Source of the DNA: an uncultured Streptococcus sp.
GTDB lineage: Bacteria > Bacillota > Bacilli > Lactobacillales > Streptococcaceae
Assembly (NCBI RefSeq): GCF_959025735.1
Contig: NZ_CAUFJQ010000005.1
Coordinates: 1 to 29,718 of the forward strand
DNA: 29,718 bases
Direction of reading: 5' to 3'
In this document: one piece after another, positions 23,905 through 29,718 of the stretch
Position numbering within the stretch: position 1 is the first letter of the stretch
How the letters are laid out: each line of letters opens with the position of its first letter
Made by a program: the position numbers and the translations under genes
The notes under the pieces: generated by a model
Told to the model about the DNA's origin: nothing
Database searches by the model: none
Seen by the model: only the letters and a program-made list of their open reading frames with translations

Positions 23905-24878
23905 TTTCTCACCTGCACGATCTGCATCAGCTCCTCGACCACTTTTTCACCATCATGAAAAGCTCCCCCGTTGACCAGCTTTAAGAAATCGGAAGAAATC
24001 ACTTGAGGCACTTGCGATCGCAAGCCCTTAAAATCGTGCTCTACCTGGACTAAATATTCATCAAATTTATTGCTGTTCATATAAGATGTGGGAACCTGAT
24101 TGATATTGACAAGGACGGTATCAATGAACTTCTCTCCCAAATGTTTGTGAAGAACGGCAACGTGGTCACTATCTGTGAAATGCTCGGTTTCTCCTCTTTG
24201 GGTCATGATATTGCAAACATAGGCTACTTGGGCCTTGGTTTCAAGGATGGCTTTCCCAATCTCATCGATCATCAAATTAGGAAGGATCGAGGTAAAGAGC
24301 GAACCAGGACCTAAGACGACCATATCACTTTCAAGAATCGCTTCCACCACTTTCTTACTAGCCTTTGGACGCTCTTGATCAAAGGTATTGGTCACATAGA
24401 CATGATCAATCATGCCGGTATAGTTGGCAATGTGGCTTTCTCCTACCACTTCTTTTCCATCTTGAAAAACGGCATGAAGGGTCAAGGGACTATCACTAGA
24501 AGGATAGATCTTGCCGGTCGTATGAAAGAATTTGGTTAACAACTGCATGGCATTATAGGTCGAGCCTTGCATCTCTGAAATTCCTGCAATAATTAAGTTT
24601 CCCAAAGGGTGTCCGGCCAAAGGGCCATCATCGTCAGCAAAACGGTATTGAAAGACCTTCTCATAAAAACGAGGCATATCTGACATGGCAACCAGCACAT
24701 TTCGAAGATCCCCAGGTGGTGTCAATTTTTGGATGTTCTTCCGCAATTCACCTGAACTCCCGCCATCATCTGCAACGGTTACAATAGCAGTAATATCGAC
24801 CGGTTTCTTTCTTAGACTATCGAGAATAACAGAAATCCCTGTTCCTCCTCCAATAACGGTTACTTTAGGTTTTCTCAT
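23901..24878 (-). CDS. yvcK: YvcK family gluconeogenesis/cell-envelope factor
   Basis: A 325-residue cytoplasmic protein of the CofD-like fold. The nucleotide-sugar-binding segments are VTVIGGGTGISVILDSLR (residues 5-22), VTVADDGGSSGELRK and PPGDLRNVLVAMSD. In Bacillus, YvcK binds UDP-GlcNAc and is needed for normal cell shape on gluconeogenic carbon sources; in streptococci the role is inferred. It overlaps rapZ upstream by 4 bp and whiA downstream by 4 bp, a tight translational unit. The window also carries glmM, the route to UDP-GlcNAc, at its far right end, about 5 kb away. Confidence 0.94.
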   Translation of the reverse strand: MRKPKVTVIGGGTGISVILDSLRKKPVDITAIVTVADDGGSSGELRKNIQKLTPPGDLRNVLVAMSDMPRFYEKVFQYRFADDDGPLAGHPLGNLIIAGISEMQGSTYNAMQLLTKFFHTTGKIYPSSDSPLTLHAVFQDGKEVVGESHIANYTGMIDHVYVTNTFDQERPKASKKVVEAILESDMVVLGPGSLFTSILPNLMIDEIGKAILETKAQVAYVCNIMTQRGETEHFTDSDHVAVLHKHLGEKFIDTVLVNINQVPTSYMNSNKFDEYLVQVEHDFKGLRSQVPQVISSDFLKLVNGGAFHDGEKVVEELMQIVQVRK

Positions 24879-25765
24879 GAGCGATTCACCGTTTCTTTCC
24901 GTCTGTCCTTGTCTCTATGACTACAATTGACCTGCCAATTTTTTTCTAAATCATGCGCTAAGCGCTCTGCAAAGGCTACTGAACGGTGTTGCCCACCGGT
25001 ACATCCCATAGCAATGGTGAGAACGGATTTACCCTCACGTTTATAGGACGGTAAAATAGGAACGATCAAGTCATGAAGATGACGGTAAAACTCCTCTGAT
25101 TCAGGGTGATCCATGACATAATCATAGACTGCTGGATCCTGACCGGTTAAATTCCGAAGTTCCAATTTGTAGTAGGGGTTTGGAAGGAAACGCACGTCAA
25201 AGACAAGGTCAGCATCGATCGGAAGGCCATATTTAAACCCAAATGACATGACCTCAACCCGAAAATCTGGCTGATTATCTTGACTGGCAAATTGTTCTGC
25301 GATCGTTTTTCTCAGGTTACGAGGCGTCAACTCAGTCGTATCCACCACATTTTGACTGATATTTTTTAATGGTGACAAGAGTTCGCGCTCTAGGGTAATC
25401 CCATCCAAGACACGGCCATCTGCCGCTAGTGGGTGACTACGACGGGTTTCCTTGTATCGTGCTACCAACTCACTGTCAGTGGCATCCAAGAACAAGACCT
25501 TGAAATCGAGGTCTTCTTGGTTGTCCAATTCATCCAAAATGGTGCGAATTTCATTGAAAAAAGAACGGCTCCGCATGTCCACAACAACGGCTAATTTATT
25601 GTTATCCGGGCTATGACGCATGAGCTCAATAAATTTCAGCAAGAGCGCCGGTGGCATATTATCGATGGTAAAGTAACCCAAATCCTCAAACGATTGGATG
25701 GCGACGGTCTTTCCAGCACCGCTCATCCCTGTTACCATGACCAGTTGAATCTTACTTTCTGTCAT
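24875..25765 (-). CDS. rapZ: RNase adapter / nucleotide-binding protein RapZ
   Basis: A 296-residue P-loop protein. Walker A is VTGMSGAGKTVAIQSFEDLG (residues 10-29), followed by GYFTIDNMPPALLLKF. The C-terminal domain has LRFLPNPYY-type (VRFLPNPYYKLELRNLTGQD) and IAMGCTGGQHRSVAFAERL segments. In enterobacteria RapZ senses glucosamine-6-phosphate and controls glmS through small RNAs; the Firmicute homologue YvcJ is less well understood. I chose the ATG at 25765 with GGGAGG 5 nt upstream. The open frame continues 37 codons upstream, but it reads through the ridA hairpin and is not conserved. No promoter is visible between ridA and this gene. Confidence 0.95.
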   Translation of the reverse strand: MTESKIQLVMVTGMSGAGKTVAIQSFEDLGYFTIDNMPPALLLKFIELMRHSPDNNKLAVVVDMRSRSFFNEIRTILDELDNQEDLDFKVLFLDATDSELVARYKETRRSHPLAADGRVLDGITLERELLSPLKNISQNVVDTTELTPRNLRKTIAEQFASQDNQPDFRVEVMSFGFKYGLPIDADLVFDVRFLPNPYYKLELRNLTGQDPAVYDYVMDHPESEEFYRHLHDLIVPILPSYKREGKSVLTIAMGCTGGQHRSVAFAERLAHDLEKNWQVNCSHRDKDRRKETVNRS

Positions 25766-25784
25766 TTTTTCCTCCCAAAATAAA

Positions 25785-25820
25785 ACAGAGTGGCCTACAG
25801 TTTCCTGCTCTCCACTCTGT
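25785..25820 (-). terminator. Hairpin between ridA and rapZ (terminator or attenuator)
   Basis: ACAGAGTGG and CCACTCTGT form a 9-bp perfect outer stem. Inside, CAG-GAAA-CTG makes a small tetraloop hairpin. On the minus strand it is followed by TTTATTTT, then the rapZ ribosome binding site. Confidence 0.7.
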
Positions 25821-25841
25821 CTTTTTGTCTTTGAATGGTTA

Positions 25842-26225
25842 TTAGGCTTTGATTTCCGCAATAACTTCAATTTCAACCTTCACATCACGTGGCAGGCGTG
25901 CTACTTCAACAGCAGATCGAGCTGGAAACTCTGTAGTAAAGACTGTTTTATAGACCTCATTAAAAGGTACAAAGTCATTCATATCACTTAAGAAACAAGT
26001 GGTTTTCACCACGTGGTCAAAGTCTGTCCCAGCCTCTTCCAAAATAGCCCCAATATTCTTTAAGACTTGCTCTGTTTGTTCTTGGATGGTTTCGCCAATG
26101 ATTTCGCCTGTTTCAGGTGACAAGGGAACTTGTCCACTTGCAAAGAGAAGATTCCCTACAATTTTCCCTTGAACATAAGGTCCAATTGCTGCAGGTGCTT
26201 TATCTGTATGAATTGTTTTTGCCAT
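25842..26225 (-). CDS. ridA: RidA family reactive intermediate/imine deaminase
   Basis: A 127-residue trimeric enzyme that hydrolyses reactive 2-aminoacrylate and related imines to keto acids and ammonia, protecting PLP enzymes. Family segments are APAAIGPYVQGKIVGNLLFASGQVPLSPETGE, EEAGTDFDHVVKTTCFLSDM and PARSAVEVARLPRDVKVEIEVIAE; the Arg of VARLP is the substrate-binding residue in the family. The start at 26225 has GGAG 6 nt upstream; a TTG four codons earlier is inside the binding site. It lies in the obg transcript, 18 bp after the small 54-aa gene, and ends at a hairpin before rapZ. Confidence 0.93.
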   Translation of the reverse strand: MAKTIHTDKAPAAIGPYVQGKIVGNLLFASGQVPLSPETGEIIGETIQEQTEQVLKNIGAILEEAGTDFDHVVKTTCFLSDMNDFVPFNEVYKTVFTTEFPARSAVEVARLPRDVKVEIEVIAEIKA

Positions 26226-26243
26226 AGTATTCTCCAAGTCTTT

Positions 26244-26408
26244 TTACTTCTGCTGGTTTTCTTTTGCTAATTTTTCCCTTTGTAAGCGCAATTTGCGCTT
26301 AGGATTTAGCGTATTAAAGAGTTCTTCTAGTTTTTCAGCATTCCAAACATCGGCTGCTGAAACAAAATTTCCATTTTCATCTCGAAAAGATATTGGTTTA
26401 TCTCCCAC
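26244..26408 (-). CDS. Small conserved-looking protein of 54 residues between obg and ridA
   Basis: A GTG start at 26406-26408 follows GAGG by 8 nt. The frame begins GDKPISFRDENGNFVSAAD, then V-W-N-A-E-K-L-E-E-L-F-N-T-L-N-P, and ends in a Lys/Arg/Gln-rich helix (KLRLQREKLAKENQQK). It is soluble, mixed-charge and without cysteine or a membrane segment. I recall very similar small proteins next to obg in other streptococci, but no function is known to me. The frame is the same as obg, beginning 51 bp after its stop. The spacing to ridA is 18 bp, so it is co-transcribed. Confidence 0.75.
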   Translation of the reverse strand: MGDKPISFRDENGNFVSAADVWNAEKLEELFNTLNPKRKLRLQREKLAKENQQK

Positions 26409-26459
26409 TGAAAAAGCCTCACTTCTTATTTGGAATCCTTGATCCGCTGGGGATCTATC

Positions 26460-27773
26460 TTAATCTACAAACTCAAATTCAAATTTACCAATCCGGACGA
26501 TATCGCCATCTTTTGCCCCACGCGCACGGAGAGCTTCATCAACACCCATGCCACGCAATTGACGAGCAAATTTCATGACCGCTTCATCACGATCGAAATT
26601 CGTCATATTAAAGAGTTTTTCAAGTTTTTCACCAGACAAGACCCAAGCGGCATCGTCATCCCGACTGATGTCAAAGGCTGGCTGGTCTTCATCAAAGCCA
26701 TAGTAGACTTCTTCTTGGGCCATTTCGTCTTCTGAATACAAGAGGAATTCTGGTGTTTTGTCTAACAATTCTGCCGTTGCTTCTAACAAATTGTCTAAAC
26801 CTTGATGTGCCAAACTAGAGATCGGGAAGATCTGTGGCAATTCATCAAACTCATCGTAATTGGCTGCCAATTTCTTCTTGAACTCTTTCAAGTTTTCTTG
26901 GCTCTCTGGCATATCCATCTTATTTGCCACGATAATCTGAGGACGTTCCATCAAACGAAGATTATAGGTTTCAAGTTCTTTATTGATTTGAACATAATCT
27001 TCGTAAGGATCGCGTCCTTCGCTGGCTGACATATCAATAACATGCAAGATAACCCGGGTGCGCTCGATGTGACGAAGGAACTGGGTTCCGAGTCCGACAC
27101 CTTGGCTAGCTCCTTCAATCAATCCAGGAAGGTCTGCGACTGCAAAGGATTCACCTGACGGTGTCCGAACCATGCCCAAGTTTGGAACGATGGTTGTGAA
27201 ATGATAAGCTCCAATCTTTGGTTTGGCTGAAGTGATGACACTAAGAAGAGTTGATTTCCCTACTGATGGGAAGCCAACCAAACCAACGTCTGCCAAGACC
27301 TTGAGCTCTAATTCAAGTTCGCGTTCCTGACCAGGTTCCCCGTTCTCAGAAATCTCTGGAGCTGGATTTTTAGGAGTAGCAAAACGAATGTTTCCACGTC
27401 CGCCACGGCCACCGTGGGCGACAATGTACTCTTGTCCATTCTCGACTAGGTCCGTAATGACCTTGCCAGTCTCGGCATCTCGGACGGTCGTTCCTTGCGG
27501 TACTCGCACATAGAGATCTTCTGCTCCCCGTCCGTGCATCCCTTTGGTCATTCCTTTTTCCCCATTTTGGGCTTTGAAATGCCGGTTATAACGGAAATCC
27601 ATCAAGGTACGCAAGCCTTCGTCTACTACGAAGATGACATTGCCACCACGACCTCCATCACCACCCCAAGGTCCGCCATTAGGGACATATTTTTCGCGAC
27701 GAAAAGCCACCATGCCATCGCCACCATTACCAGCCTTGACCTTAATCTTGGCTGTATCTAAAAACATACTCAT
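26460..27773 (-). CDS. obgE: GTPase Obg/CgtA
   Basis: A 437-residue essential GTPase of late 50S ribosome assembly and stress signalling. The glycine-rich Obg fold fills residues 1-160 (KAGNGGDGMVAFRREKYVPNGG, GGDGGRGGNV). The G domain has G1 GFPSVGKST (about 166-174), G2 TTIVPNLG, G3 DLPGLIEGA, G4 NKMD and G5 SSLAHQG. A C-terminal OCT domain follows (from about residue 355), ending KFEFEFVD. The ATG at 27773 gives MSMFLDTAKIKVKAG, with AAAGGA upstream. It follows the 43-aa microprotein by 33 bp and shares its promoter. Confidence 0.97.
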   Translation of the reverse strand: MSMFLDTAKIKVKAGNGGDGMVAFRREKYVPNGGPWGGDGGRGGNVIFVVDEGLRTLMDFRYNRHFKAQNGEKGMTKGMHGRGAEDLYVRVPQGTTVRDAETGKVITDLVENGQEYIVAHGGRGGRGNIRFATPKNPAPEISENGEPGQERELELELKVLADVGLVGFPSVGKSTLLSVITSAKPKIGAYHFTTIVPNLGMVRTPSGESFAVADLPGLIEGASQGVGLGTQFLRHIERTRVILHVIDMSASEGRDPYEDYVQINKELETYNLRLMERPQIIVANKMDMPESQENLKEFKKKLAANYDEFDELPQIFPISSLAHQGLDNLLEATAELLDKTPEFLLYSEDEMAQEEVYYGFDEDQPAFDISRDDDAAWVLSGEKLEKLFNMTNFDRDEAVMKFARQLRGMGVDEALRARGAKDGDIVRIGKFEFEFVD

Positions 27774-27806
27774 AAATAGATGATTTCCTTTATTTCTGTG
27801 TGCGTC

Positions 27807-27938
27807 TTAGTAAGAAAGAGCACCAATTGCGGTTGCAAAGATTGCACCAACCGTTACAATCAACATAATCACAATAACAACCATCGTGATCATTTCAAAT
27901 GGTGTTTTTTTACGTTTTCCGTTATCTCCAAAAGCCAC
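27807..27938 (-). CDS. DUF4044-like membrane microprotein of 43 residues
   Basis: A GTG start at 27936-27938 with GAGG 8 nt upstream. The N-terminal third is charged (MAFGDNGKRKKTPFEM), and the rest is a single long hydrophobic helix (TMVVIVIMLIVTVGAIFATA), then IGALSY and TAA. This matches the shape and N-terminus of the small DUF4044 proteins found beside obg in streptococci. Topology by the positive-inside rule is N-terminus in the cytoplasm. Function is unknown. It is the first gene after the TTGAAA/TAAAAT promoter and leads the obg operon. Confidence 0.75.
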   Translation of the reverse strand: MAFGDNGKRKKTPFEMITMVVIVIMLIVTVGAIFATAIGALSY

Positions 27939-27974
27939 TTCTAATACCTCGATTACTATAAATTCATTAGCCCT

Positions 27975-28003
27975 ATTTTACCACGAAATAGGGGATTTTT
28001 CAA
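27975..28003 (-). promoter_or_regulatory. Promoter of the microprotein-obg-ridA operon
   Basis: TTGAAA, 17-nt spacer and TG-G-TAAAAT (extended -10) on the minus strand. The -10 overlaps an inverted repeat CCCTATTT/AAATAGGG (27971-27993), which could be an operator or a weak plus-strand hairpin. Confidence 0.7.
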
Positions 28004-28021
28004 ATCGAGCCTACACAAAAA

Positions 28022-28041
28022 GACCAGACAGAAGTCTGATC
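28022..28041 (-). terminator. Terminator of the LPXTG gene
   Basis: On the minus strand, GATCAGAC and GTCTGGTC flank a TTCT loop and are followed by T5G. It lies 15 bp past the stop. Confidence 0.85.
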
Positions 28042-28055
28042 TTTCATTGATCATT

Positions 28056-29435
28056 TTAAGAATCTTTTTTTACACGTAAAATACCAACCGATAGAACTGC
28101 TAGAAAGACACCCATGATAAGAACCACCGGTGTCATCTTTTCACCTGTACTTGGAAGAACTTTTTTCTTACCAGGTTTTGGGGCTTCTTCTTTAACAGAA
28201 GATGAAGATGATTTCAATGAAGAACTTGATGTGGATGTTGAGTTCGATGTAGAACTGGAACTCGTTGAAGATGATGAACTTGATGAAGAACTAGAACTCG
28301 TTGAAGATGATGAGCTTGATGAAGAACTAGAGCTTGATGAAGAACTAGAACTTGATGAAGAACTAGAACTTGATGAAGAACTAGAACTTGATGAGGAGGT
28401 TGAGCTAGATGTCGGTGGCGTTTGTTCTTTCTCACCCAATCCTTCGCCAGATCCTGTTTCCAACCTCACTTCACGGGTTAAACTACGCGGTGCTGGGAAA
28501 TTGGTTGCCGTCCATGTTAACGTATTATGGACAATATCGCCTACTTTCGTTCCAGGTGCCACTTTTGTAGAATATTCAATATACATTGGCCAATTGTAAT
28601 TATCACCAAATTCAATCGTAAAACCAGTGATCTTGCCATCTGCATTCTTATCGAAAACAGCTTTTTTAGTAAAGTTATCCAGAACTGGAAGACTTAGGAT
28701 GTGAGCTTCGTTCTTAATCCCACCTTGTACAGGAGCATAACGAACAGCGCGTAAGCTCCCTTCAACCAATGTTAAGCCATCTCCGAATTGGTCTTTAATG
28801 ACCATTCCTCGAAGCATATCTTGGCGAGCATTTAAGAGAATCCGCCATTTGATAATAGTTGGATCAGACTTATCTTGGTAGCCGTATTTCATCTCATAGT
28901 CTCCAGCTTCTCCAGCTGTTTTTTCATAATTCAATGAAAAATCTGTATTTCCTAGTTTAAACTGGATTGGAGATGTTTTTGTAACTACTTCTGAGTCTAC
29001 TTTTACATCAAAATGAAGAGCAACTCGTTTGTTGAGTGGATGAGATGCGAAATAACCATTAAAGGTAACGGTCACTGTTTTCTTAGCTGTATCAACGACA
29101 GCTTTCCCCACCGTCTGACCATTTGATTGGCCTTCCTCAAGAACATTGAATTCCAATGCTGTGTAGAGGGCTAATTCTTTTGGCAAACTAAGAGTTAAGG
29201 TATCACCAGCTTGAATAGTTTGCGAATCTGGAAAGGCTAAATAAATACTTGCTGACAATTTTTCATTTGTCAACACCTTGCTCCCATTTGTTAGCGTGTT
29301 ACCATCTTTCGTTAGACGTGCTGTCTGTGTATATGATGAGACTTCTGCAGCATGTATTGTTTTAGTCAAACCAGCTGTGAATAGAATCGTTAGCACTAAG
29401 GCAAGTGCCCATACAATTTGACGAACCTGTTTCAT
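28056..29435 (-). CDS. LPXTG cell-wall-anchored serine-stalk adhesin-like protein
   Basis: A 459-residue surface protein. A Sec signal peptide occupies residues 1-30 or so (cleavage near IHAA). Residues 31-335 or so look like tandem Ig-like adhesin domains of the collagen-binding/SdrG type (GDTLTLSLPKELAL, KVDSEVVTKTSPIQFKLGN, DGKITGFTIEFGDNYNWPMY). A stalk of nearly pure Ser with some Thr spans about residues 342-416. A basic spacer (PGKKK), the sortase motif LPSTG (427-431), a hydrophobic segment and the tail RVKKDS follow. Sortase A should link it to peptidoglycan. The ligand is unknown. GAGGAGG precedes the ATG. It lies 47 bp after glmM with no terminator between. Confidence 0.9.
   Translation of the reverse strand: MKQVRQIVWALALVLTILFTAGLTKTIHAAEVSSYTQTARLTKDGNTLTNGSKVLTNEKLSASIYLAFPDSQTIQAGDTLTLSLPKELALYTALEFNVLEEGQSNGQTVGKAVVDTAKKTVTVTFNGYFASHPLNKRVALHFDVKVDSEVVTKTSPIQFKLGNTDFSLNYEKTAGEAGDYEMKYGYQDKSDPTIIKWRILLNARQDMLRGMVIKDQFGDGLTLVEGSLRAVRYAPVQGGIKNEAHILSLPVLDNFTKKAVFDKNADGKITGFTIEFGDNYNWPMYIEYSTKVAPGTKVGDIVHNTLTWTATNFPAPRSLTREVRLETGSGEGLGEKEQTPPTSSSTSSSSSSSSSSSSSSSSSSSSSSSSSSSSSSSSTSSSSSSSSSSSTSSSSTSNSTSTSSSSLKSSSSSVKEEAPKPGKKKVLPSTGEKMTPVVLIMGVFLAVLSVGILRVKKDS
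28261..28389 (-). repeat. 18-bp and 36-bp tandem repeats encoding the serine stalk
   Basis: The 18-bp unit GATGAAGAACTAGAACTT (plus strand) occurs four times head to tail at 28318-28389, the first with one change. A 36-bp unit starting CTCGTTGAAGATGATGA occurs at 28261 and 28297 with one change. Each 18 bp adds six Ser codons in the coding strand. Confidence 0.9.
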
Positions 29436-29448
29436 ATATACCTCCTCT

Positions 29449-29466
29449 GCTCGCCTATTTGCGAGC
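29449..29466 (-). promoter_or_regulatory. Hairpin just upstream of the LPXTG gene's ribosome binding site
   Basis: GCTCGC and GCGAGC form a GC-rich 6-bp stem with a 6-nt A/T loop, immediately before AGAGGAGG on the minus strand. There is no T-run, so it is not a typical terminator. It may be a processing or translational control site. Confidence 0.4.
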
Positions 29467-29482
29467 CATGTTTTTTACAAGG

Positions 29483-29718
29483 TTAAAGTCCGATTTCTGC
29501 TTGAACAACTGCAGCAATGGTATCTACATAGTAGTCCACTTCTTCATGGGTTGGTGCTTCTGCCATCACTCGAAGGAGGGGTTCAGTTCCACTTGGACGT
29601 ACCAAAATACGTCCATTTCCTGCCATTTCCGCTTCCATTTTTTCAATGATTTCACGAATAGCGGGCACTTCCATCGCCTTGTCTTTCATGCTATTTTCAA
29701 CCCGGATATTGACCAGTT
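29483..29718 (-). CDS. glmM: Phosphoglucosamine mutase GlmM, C-terminal part (partial)
   Basis: The last 78 codons are in the window; the gene runs on beyond the right edge. The frame reads LVNIRVENSMKDKAMEV and then the phosphate-binding loop GRILVRPSGTEPLLRVM, diagnostic of the alpha-D-phosphohexomutase C-terminal domain and of GlmM among them. The enzyme converts glucosamine 6-phosphate to glucosamine 1-phosphate, feeding UDP-GlcNAc for peptidoglycan. It lies upstream of and in line with the LPXTG gene. Confidence 0.93.
   Translation of the reverse strand, partial: LVNIRVENSMKDKAMEVPAIREIIEKMEAEMAGNGRILVRPSGTEPLLRVMAEAPTHEEVDYYVDTIAAVVQAEIGL

Noticed and set aside
28114..28599. 161-aa acidic open frame (Glu/Asp/Leu repeats) antisense to the LPXTG gene
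   Set aside because: It is the complement of the serine-repeat codons; its periodic composition is forced by the coding strand and it has no ribosome binding site.

Overview
The window is chromosomal core-genome DNA from a low-GC Gram-positive coccus, almost certainly a Streptococcus of the mitis/sanguinis type; a parasanguinis-like species is only a guess. The evidence is a tmRNA with tag AKNNNSYALAA, streptococcal versions of PcrA, MntE, DnaE, SigA and DnaG, the pfkA-pyk pair, RapZ-YvcK-WhiA, extended -10 promoters, and an LPXTG surface protein. Most genes lie on the minus strand. No insertion sequence, prophage or CRISPR array is visible.

Layout: (1) 1-6509: the tail of lpdA, an alpha/beta hydrolase with a coiled-coil DUF2130 gene, an unexplained structured element (about 2430-2655), pcrA, and a divergent Mn efflux gene (mntE). 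Two identical 186-bp three-hairpin elements (65-250 and 6324-6509) bracket this block. (2) 6507-8626: a polar amino acid ABC importer whose permease carries a -1 frameshift. (3) 8724-15221: a signal-peptidase-like gene lacking the catalytic Ser/Lys dyad, then pyk, pfkA and dnaE. (4) 15319-15763: tRNA-Ser(GGA) directly downstream of tmRNA. (5) 15867-17378: an ABC-2 export pair. (6) 17551-20944: a DUF59 protein and the dnaG-rpoD replication/transcription operon, which ends in a 49-bp tandem repeat carrying terminator hairpins. (7) 21159-22964: mscL, rpsU and a ferredoxin-NADP reductase. (8) 22987-27938: one minus-strand run, reading a 43-aa membrane microprotein, obg, a 54-aa protein, ridA, rapZ, yvcK and whiA. 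(9) 28056-29718: an LPXTG protein with a serine stalk encoded by 18/36-bp repeats, next to the 3' end of glmM.

The genes work in housekeeping roles: repair and replication (pcrA, dnaE, dnaG), the vegetative sigma factor, ribosome rescue and assembly (ssrA, rpsU, obg), glycolysis (pfkA, pyk), metal and amino acid transport, and coupling of cell envelope to metabolism (rapZ, yvcK, whiA, glmM). The most unusual items are the duplicated three-hairpin element that overlaps the stop codons of neighbouring genes, the branched RNA-like structure downstream of pcrA, the dyad-less signal peptidase homologue, the frameshifted permease, and the terminator array after rpoD.
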